64,000 bases of DNA from Ascidiimonas sp046199005. GTDB lineage: Bacteria; Bacteroidota; Bacteroidia; Flavobacteriales; Flavobacteriaceae. Positions 59,422 through 64,000 of the stretch are shown piece by piece. The stretch is from the NCBI GenBank assembly GCA_046199005.1, contig CP176050.1, forward strand, positions 3,906,001 through 3,970,000. Reading direction: 5' to 3'. The position numbers and the translations under genes are program-made. The notes beneath the pieces are model-generated. The model was given only the letters and a program-made list of their open reading frames with translations. It was not told the DNA's origin and searched no databases. The first letter of the stretch is position 1, and each line of letters opens with the position of its first letter.

Positions 59422-61806
59422 ATGAAAAATATAAGTTTTCTTCTTATGCTACTAATAGGCATGAGTTTACAAGGACAAACCGGAACCATTAGTGGTACTA
59501 TTCTGGACCAACAATCTGAATTGCCTTTATCTGGAGCGACAGTAGAGTTAATCAACAGCGAAAACCCTACCGGTACGGTCGCAGACCTCGATGGTTATTT
59601 TCGTCTAACCAACGTTCCTTTAGGGAGGCAGTCTATACGGGTAAGCTATATAGGTTTTGAACCTGCTATAATTCCTAACCTTTCTGTTACAGCTGGTAAA
59701 GAAGTGATCATTGCTGTTAAGCTGAGGGAATCTTTTAATCAGCTGGATGAAGTTATTATCACCGCCAGCAGTGATAAAACGAATGCTATAAACGAAATGT
59801 CAAGCGTTTCTGCACGACAATTTGGATTGGAAGAAGTAACCCGATTTGCGGGTGGACGAAGTGATGTAGGAAGGCTTGCTGCCAACTTTGCAGGAGTCTC
59901 GGCTCCAGACGATAGCAGGAATGATATTGTTGTACGTGGCAACTCTCCGGTAGGACTGTTATGGAGATTGGAAGGAATTCCAATTCCTAATCCCAATCAT
60001 TTTTCGACCATTGGCACTACAGGAGGTCCCGTATCGGCACTAAATCCCAATTTACTCAAGAGTTCAGATTTTATAACCTCGGCTTTTCCTTCCGAGTATG
60101 GAAATGCTATCGGAGGTGTTTTCGATCTTGGTTTTAGAAAAGGTAATATAGAAGACTATGAATATAATGCCCAGGTGGGTATTTTCACCGGACTTGAAGC
60201 AATGGCCGAGGGACCTCTGGGAAATAAAAGAGGTTCGTTCCTGATATCAGGAAGATATTCTTTGGTAGGGCTTTTGGGGGTAGGTGCCGGAGGAACCGCA
60301 GCCACTCCAAATTACAGTGATCTCTCGTTTAATTTTAATTTTGGAACTGGTAAATGGGGACAACTATCCGTATTTGGTATCTTAGGGAATTCTGATATCG
60401 AGTTTCTGGGTGATAACATCGATGAAGACGACCTGTTTGCCGCTGAAGACGAAGACACCTTTGTAGATTCTAATTTTGGTGTGGTCGGACTGAAGCATCA
60501 GATAAAGATCGGAGAAAGTTCGTTTCTGCGAACAATTCTGGCAGGATCTACCTCAGGAAACGATTTCAGAGCAGATAGGTATATTGAAAAGGATACCCCT
60601 CAAGAAAGAGTTATTCTCTTTACGGAAGCTAATAATACTGAAAATCGTTTGAGCTTTTCAACACTCTTCAATAGTAAACTCAGTAATAAGGTTACTTTGA
60701 GAACGGGAATACTATATGAGAGTTTTCAAGTGGAAGCATTGCTAAGAGATAGAGAAGAACAACCGGATACAGATGGAGATGGAGACCCCGATCTATTTAC
60801 ATTTCGAAATACCGATGAGAACTTATCTATCATACAACCTTTTATTCAGGGGCAATTCAGACTTACCGAAAAACTGACTCTAAATACTGGTATTCACACG
60901 CAATATAGCACCTTAAACGAACAATTCGTAGTGGAACCCAGATTAGGAGCGAACTATCGTATTAATCCTAAACAGACCATAAGTATTGGATACGGTTTAC
61001 ACCATCAACCTGTGCCCTTGCCTCTGCTTTTTTTAAACGAAAATGTGAATGGCGAGTTGGTGCAGACCAATAGAGATCTTGATTTCGTACGCAGTGCACA
61101 TTATGTGTTGGGTTATGATATAAATATTACCAAAAACTGGCGCGGAAAGGTAGAAATCTATTATCAGGATATCAGTGATGCGGCTGTAGAAGCTGTTCCT
61201 TCCAGTTATTCTTCATTAACAGAAGGTGCAGATTTTGAATTTGAAAACAACAGAGTATCTTTGGTAAATGAAGGTACTGGCTTTAATCAAGGGATTGAAC
61301 TTACGCTGGAAAGGTTTTTTAATGATGGGTTTTACGGTCTCCTGACCACCACCTTCTATGAAAGTAAATACGAAGGCAGCGATGGGGTAGAAAGAAATAC
61401 ACCTTTCAACAACGGCTACGTCATAAATTTGCTTGCCGGAAGAGAATTTTCAATTGGAAAAACCAAAAAGAATATTTTGTTCTTTGACACCAAATTAACC
61501 GCAGCTGGTGGCAGGTATGTTACTCCAATTGATCTTGAGGCTTCCCGTGATGCCGGTTTTGAAGTTTTAAGAGAGGAGCTGGCCTTTAGTGAACAAAATG
61601 ATGACTATTTTAGATGGGATGTAAAATTTGGTATTAAACTCAATAGTAAAAAGAAAAAAAGATCACATCAGTTTTATGTGGATCTTCAAAATGTGCTCAA
61701 TCGTGAAAACATCTTTGTTCGCAGATATAATAGGTTAACAAATAATATAGATAGGGTAGACCAAATAGGGTTTTTTCCTGATTTTGGTTACCGTTTTCAA
61801 TTTTAA
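59422..61806 (+). CDS. TonB-dependent receptor with carboxypeptidase-like domain
   Basis: 794 residues. A signal peptide (MKNISFLLMLLIGMSLQGQ) precedes a carboxypeptidase-like regulatory domain (TISGTILDQQSELPLSGATV). The plug domain has DDSRNDIVVRGNSPVGLLWR and the TonB-box-like region ahead of it; the barrel follows and ends in YRFQF. Its plug lacks an obvious Cys or metal motif, so the ligand is unknown. It is flanked by the LytTR pair and the DinB-like gene that follows after 6 bases. Confidence 0.9.
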   Translation: MKNISFLLMLLIGMSLQGQTGTISGTILDQQSELPLSGATVELINSENPTGTVADLDGYFRLTNVPLGRQSIRVSYIGFEPAIIPNLSVTAGKEVIIAVKLRESFNQLDEVIITASSDKTNAINEMSSVSARQFGLEEVTRFAGGRSDVGRLAANFAGVSAPDDSRNDIVVRGNSPVGLLWRLEGIPIPNPNHFSTIGTTGGPVSALNPNLLKSSDFITSAFPSEYGNAIGGVFDLGFRKGNIEDYEYNAQVGIFTGLEAMAEGPLGNKRGSFLISGRYSLVGLLGVGAGGTAATPNYSDLSFNFNFGTGKWGQLSVFGILGNSDIEFLGDNIDEDDLFAAEDEDTFVDSNFGVVGLKHQIKIGESSFLRTILAGSTSGNDFRADRYIEKDTPQERVILFTEANNTENRLSFSTLFNSKLSNKVTLRTGILYESFQVEALLRDREEQPDTDGDGDPDLFTFRNTDENLSIIQPFIQGQFRLTEKLTLNTGIHTQYSTLNEQFVVEPRLGANYRINPKQTISIGYGLHHQPVPLPLLFLNENVNGELVQTNRDLDFVRSAHYVLGYDINITKNWRGKVEIYYQDISDAAVEAVPSSYSSLTEGADFEFENNRVSLVNEGTGFNQGIELTLERFFNDGFYGLLTTTFYESKYEGSDGVERNTPFNNGYVINLLAGREFSIGKTKKNILFFDTKLTAAGGRYVTPIDLEASRDAGFEVLREELAFSEQNDDYFRWDVKFGIKLNSKKKKRSHQFYVDLQNVLNRENIFVRRYNRLTNNIDRVDQIGFFPDFGYRFQF

Positions 61807-61812
61807 TCACCA

Positions 61813-62382
61813 ATGAAAATTTTCAAAATAGTTACACGTATATTGCTAGCAGGATTAATTCTGGGTATTATTTATATTTCAGTCTCGTACCATATGCCAG
61901 GAGATTTAAAAGCCGATAGCTTTATGGAAGCAGAAATGAAACATCTGGAAGAACTGAGATTCAATGAAAAGAACATAGAAGAAGATGTCTCATCGGCACC
62001 GGTCGCATGGCATCTTGATCATATATTGCTTACCATTAACGGTATTTACAAAACTTTAAAAGAATCTGATACCACTAACTATCATTCCAGTTTAAATATT
62101 CCTCGGGTTGTTATGTTTTCATTGAATTTCATTCCCAGAGGAAGGGCGAAATCACCGGAAAGAGTTCGCCCGAAAGACGATGTAGATTTGATTACTATTG
62201 AAAAACATCTCGAAGAAGCACTTCAAAATCTCAATCGTTTTGACTCACTTCCAGAGAATGCTAACTTTATTCACCCCTACATTGGTCAACTTAACCGGGA
62301 GGGTGCAAAACGATTTTTAAAGATTCATACAAGGCATCATTTAAAAATTTGTGATGACATCATACTTTCTAAAAAAGAATAG
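61813..62382 (+). CDS. Membrane-anchored DinB/DUF1569-like protein
   Basis: 189 residues. An N-terminal helix (VTRILLAGLILGIIYISV) anchors a four-helix DinB-type domain with metal-ligand His residues in PVAWHLDHILLTING and HTRHHLKICDDII. The middle has an RGRAKSPERVRPKD segment seen in DUF1569 proteins. DinB-like proteins include metal-dependent thiol transferases; activity here is unproven. It starts 6 bases after the TonB receptor and is probably in its operon. Confidence 0.75.
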   Translation: MKIFKIVTRILLAGLILGIIYISVSYHMPGDLKADSFMEAEMKHLEELRFNEKNIEEDVSSAPVAWHLDHILLTINGIYKTLKESDTTNYHSSLNIPRVVMFSLNFIPRGRAKSPERVRPKDDVDLITIEKHLEEALQNLNRFDSLPENANFIHPYIGQLNREGAKRFLKIHTRHHLKICDDIILSKKE

Positions 62383-62402
62383 GCGGGAATTTTACCTGTA
62401 AC

Positions 62403-62437
62403 AAAAAAACCATCTGTAAAAATACAGATGGTTTTTA
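62403..62437. terminator. Bidirectional terminator behind the DinB-like gene
   Basis: A 14-bp perfect stem AAAAACCATCTGTA/TACAGATGGTTTTT (4-base loop) with flanking runs in both directions. It could once have served rpmA (-) too, which is now separated from it by the insertion sequence. Confidence 0.88.
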
Positions 62438-62448
62438 ACTTGTATGTC

Positions 62449-62475
62449 TGTCTCGTCCTGAAATAGCGTTACACT
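62449..62475 (+). repeat. IS left inverted repeat
   Basis: Matches the right end at about 21 of 27 positions; begins with TG. Confidence 0.85.
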
Positions 62476-62489
62476 AAAATTCAAGTGTA

Positions 62490-62876
62490 ATGAAAAGTAA
62501 TTATGTAAAGCGTACCCAAAAGGACTATCCTATGTCATTTAAGCTGCGTGTAGTTCAAGAGATTGAAACAGGAGAACTCACTCGTTCTCAAGCGTTATCG
62601 AAGTATGGTATTCAAGCAAGATCTACTCTTGGCACATGGTTAAGAAAATATGGTAACTTTGATTGGGAGAACCAAAGTTATAAGCCAATGCCCAAAAGTC
62701 CTCAACAGCGTATCATTGAACTAGAAGAAAAGATTAAGCTTTTAGAGAAACAAAAAGCCAGAGCAGAGTACCTGGCGGAGCGTGCCGATAAGAAAGCTAT
62801 CTTGTTCGATATGATGATCGATCTAGCAGAAAAGGAATTTAATATTCCGATCAGAAAAAACTCCAAACCCAAGTAA
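62490..62876 (+). CDS. IS3-family transposase OrfA
   Basis: 128 residues. The N-terminal helix-turn-helix binding domain (FKLRVVQEIETGELTRSQAL, SKYGIQARSTLGTWLRKYG) is followed by a Leu/Lys/Glu coiled coil (QQRIIELEEKIKLLEKQKAR). OrfA binds the IS ends and, alone, limits transposition. The stop is at 62874-62876. Confidence 0.93.
   Translation: MKSNYVKRTQKDYPMSFKLRVVQEIETGELTRSQALSKYGIQARSTLGTWLRKYGNFDWENQSYKPMPKSPQQRIIELEEKIKLLEKQKARAEYLAERADKKAILFDMMIDLAEKEFNIPIRKNSKPK
62855..62861 (+). other. Programmed -1 frameshift site of the IS
   Basis: A-AAA-AAC, a standard slippery heptamer, in the orfA frame at 62855-62861. Slipping back by one base lets translation enter the orfB frame and read KKLQTQVIDMFRVPYQ, fusing OrfA to OrfB. 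Confidence 0.75.
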
Positions 62877-62881
62877 TCGAT

Positions 62882-63778
62882 ATGTTTAGAGTACCGTATC
62901 AAGAAAGTATCTCATCTACCTGTGAGTTGCTTGGGATTAGTAGGCAGGTATATTACAGAGCAATTGCTTCAAGAGCAAAACGACAAACTGTGGCAAAGCA
63001 GGTCATAGACTTAGTTCACTCAATCCGTATAGAACAGCCACGTATTGGAACAAGAAAGCTGTATCATATACTGAAAAAGCCTTTACAAGAGCTAGGTGTT
63101 GGAAGGGATCGGTTGTTTGCTATTCTAAAAGCAAATCATATGCTTATCAAACCCAAGAGGAGTTATCATATCACCACCAACTCCCATCATCGTTTTAGAA
63201 AGCACAACAATTTGATAGAAAACCTATCAATCAACAGACCTGAACAGGTCTGGGTGGCCGATATAACTTATATAGGCAACAGGCAAAATCCGATGTATCT
63301 CTCATTAGTTACAGATGCTTATTCTAAAAAAATCATGGGATATTATGTCTCTAATACCCTAGAGACCAATAGCTCAATTAAAGCATTGAAATTAGCCATA
63401 AAGAATAGATACTATCCAATTCAACAACTCATACATCATTCTGACCGTGGGTTACAATACTGTAGTGATCATTACCAAAGAACACTACATAAACATAACA
63501 TGGAGTGTAGCATGACACAAAAGTATGATCCGTACCAAAATGCCATAGCCGAAAGGATCAATGGTATCTTAAAACAAGAATTCTTAATCCAAAACAGTCA
63601 GGCCAATCTAAAAATAATGAGAAAAATAGTTAAACAAAGTATTCATATTTACAATACCAAAAGACCTCATTTATCATGTAGTATGTTAACACCAGAGCGA
63701 ATGCACAATCAAAATAAGATCAAAATCAAATCCTATAGAACAAAAAACACTGAAGAGTTGCAACTCTTCAGTGTTTAA
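62882..63778 (+). CDS. IS3-family transposase OrfB (DDE integrase)
   Basis: 298 residues. An HTH-like part (STCELLGISRQVYYRAIASR) is followed by the integrase core with the DDE triad: D in VWVADITYIG, D in HHSDRGLQYCS, and E in NAIAERINGILKQEF. In IS3 elements it is made mainly as an OrfAB fusion by frameshifting; the ATG here also allows separate synthesis. Confidence 0.95.
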   Translation: MFRVPYQESISSTCELLGISRQVYYRAIASRAKRQTVAKQVIDLVHSIRIEQPRIGTRKLYHILKKPLQELGVGRDRLFAILKANHMLIKPKRSYHITTNSHHRFRKHNNLIENLSINRPEQVWVADITYIGNRQNPMYLSLVTDAYSKKIMGYYVSNTLETNSSIKALKLAIKNRYYPIQQLIHHSDRGLQYCSDHYQRTLHKHNMECSMTQKYDPYQNAIAERINGILKQEFLIQNSQANLKIMRKIVKQSIHIYNTKRPHLSCSMLTPERMHNQNKIKIKSYRTKNTEELQLFSV

Positions 63779-63801
63779 GTGTATTTTTAACTAATCTAAA
63801 A

Positions 63802-63828
63802 ACTGTAACGGTTTTTTAGGACTAGTCA
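63802..63828 (-). repeat. IS right inverted repeat
   Basis: Reverse complement pairs with 62449-62475; ends with CA. Confidence 0.85.
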
Positions 63829-63837
63829 GTCTTAAAT

Positions 63838-64000
63838 CTATGCCTCGAAAGGTTCTATAGAAACATAAGACTTATTGTTCTTTTTCTTCTCAAATTTTAC
63901 GATACCGTCAACCTGAGCATGAAGCGTATGATCTTTACCCATATAAACATTCTCACCTGGATTGTGAGCGGTACCACGTTGTCTTACGATGATATTTCCA
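63838..64000 (-). CDS. rpmA: 50S ribosomal protein L27, C-terminal part
   Basis: The visible 53 C-terminal residues (GNIIVRQRGTAHNPGENVYM, then GKDHTLHAQVDGIVKFEKKK and a short NNKSYVSIEPFEA tail) match bL27. The 5' end lies beyond the window. Its stop is only 6 bases from the insertion sequence target duplication, so the IS sits directly behind it and cuts it off from the former downstream terminator. Confidence 0.95.
   Translation of the reverse strand, partial: GNIIVRQRGTAHNPGENVYMGKDHTLHAQVDGIVKFEKKKNNKSYVSIEPFEA

Larger units (their letters stand above)
62449..63828 (+). mobile_element. Intact IS3-family insertion sequence
   Basis: 1380 bases. The ends are imperfect inverted repeats: left TGTCTCGTCCTGAAATAGCG (62449-62475) and, read inward, right TGACTAGTCCTAAAAAACCG (63802-63828), both continuing as TTACA-T. 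The target GTC is duplicated at 62446-62448 and 63829-63831. Inside are orfA and orfB joined by a -1 frameshift signal. All parts are present, so the copy may be active. Confidence 0.93.

Noticed and set aside
59292..59555. Minus-strand ORF of 87 codons across the TonB receptor start
   Set aside because: Covers the receptor signal peptide and the inverted repeat; no recognisable protein.
1..64000. tRNA genes, rRNA genes, CRISPR arrays, prophage, replication origin
   Set aside because: Read for T-loop, repeat-spacer and phage-gene patterns; none was convincing by eye.

Overview
The window reads as chromosomal DNA of a marine-type member of the Flavobacteriaceae (Bacteroidota). Supporting signs are a type IX secretion sorting domain, two TonB-dependent receptors with carboxypeptidase-like N-terminal domains, many small DUF families typical of the group (DUF4296, DUF4271, DUF3098, DUF3127, DUF4301), low GC, weak Shine-Dalgarno sites and promoters of the Bacteroidota TTTG/TAnnTTTG type. 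No tRNA or rRNA gene, CRISPR array or prophage was seen. Function calls rest on motif recognition and remembered family features; no database search was run.

Layout. 0-4 kb: the end of a secreted beta-helix-like protein, a minimal type IX cargo protein, a LuxE-like acyltransferase and a YHS protein, with two copies of an intergenic hairpin repeat. 4-17 kb: housekeeping genes (tyrS, an NAD-dependent epimerase, a mannosyltransferase/pyrC/DUF4296 operon, a GT39/DUF4271/hemD operon, pckA, saccharopine dehydrogenase-like plus Lrp regulator, Zn metallopeptidase). 17.4-19.3 kb: an AT-rich patch holding a decayed fulvocin C-related Cys-rich lipoprotein gene followed by a thioredoxin-like membrane protein and a DUF1573 lipoprotein. 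19.3-41.4 kb: ald, fasciclin protein, leuS, panE-like, the ftsX/DUF3098/uppP/truB operon, tag, aat, an AtoE-like transporter, flavin reductase, a histidine kinase, HIT and greA.

41.4-53.5 kb: a TonB receptor preceded by a clear TPP riboswitch, hence a probable thiamine receptor; a hybrid kinase with Hpt facing an NtrC-type sigma-54 activator; two paralogous small proteins; and a six-gene overlapping operon joining a phosphopantetheinyl transferase, a prenylglyceryl-phosphate synthase, a YkoF-like thiamine-binding protein, a PnuC-family transporter, a NadR-like kinase and DUF4301.

53.5-64 kb: ahcY, then a regulatory island: a TPR-AraC membrane regulator; two short unannotated double-glycine leader peptide genes (56806-56967 and 57077-57253), the second with a Cys-rich core; a LytTR/LytS two-component pair; a TonB receptor; and a DinB-like protein. 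The two peptide genes share a leader motif and an identical upstream palindrome at the same distance from their starts; this is the best candidate here for an undescribed peptide system. The window ends with an intact IS3-family element (3-bp target duplication, frameshift signal) inserted behind rpmA, whose 3' part closes the window.
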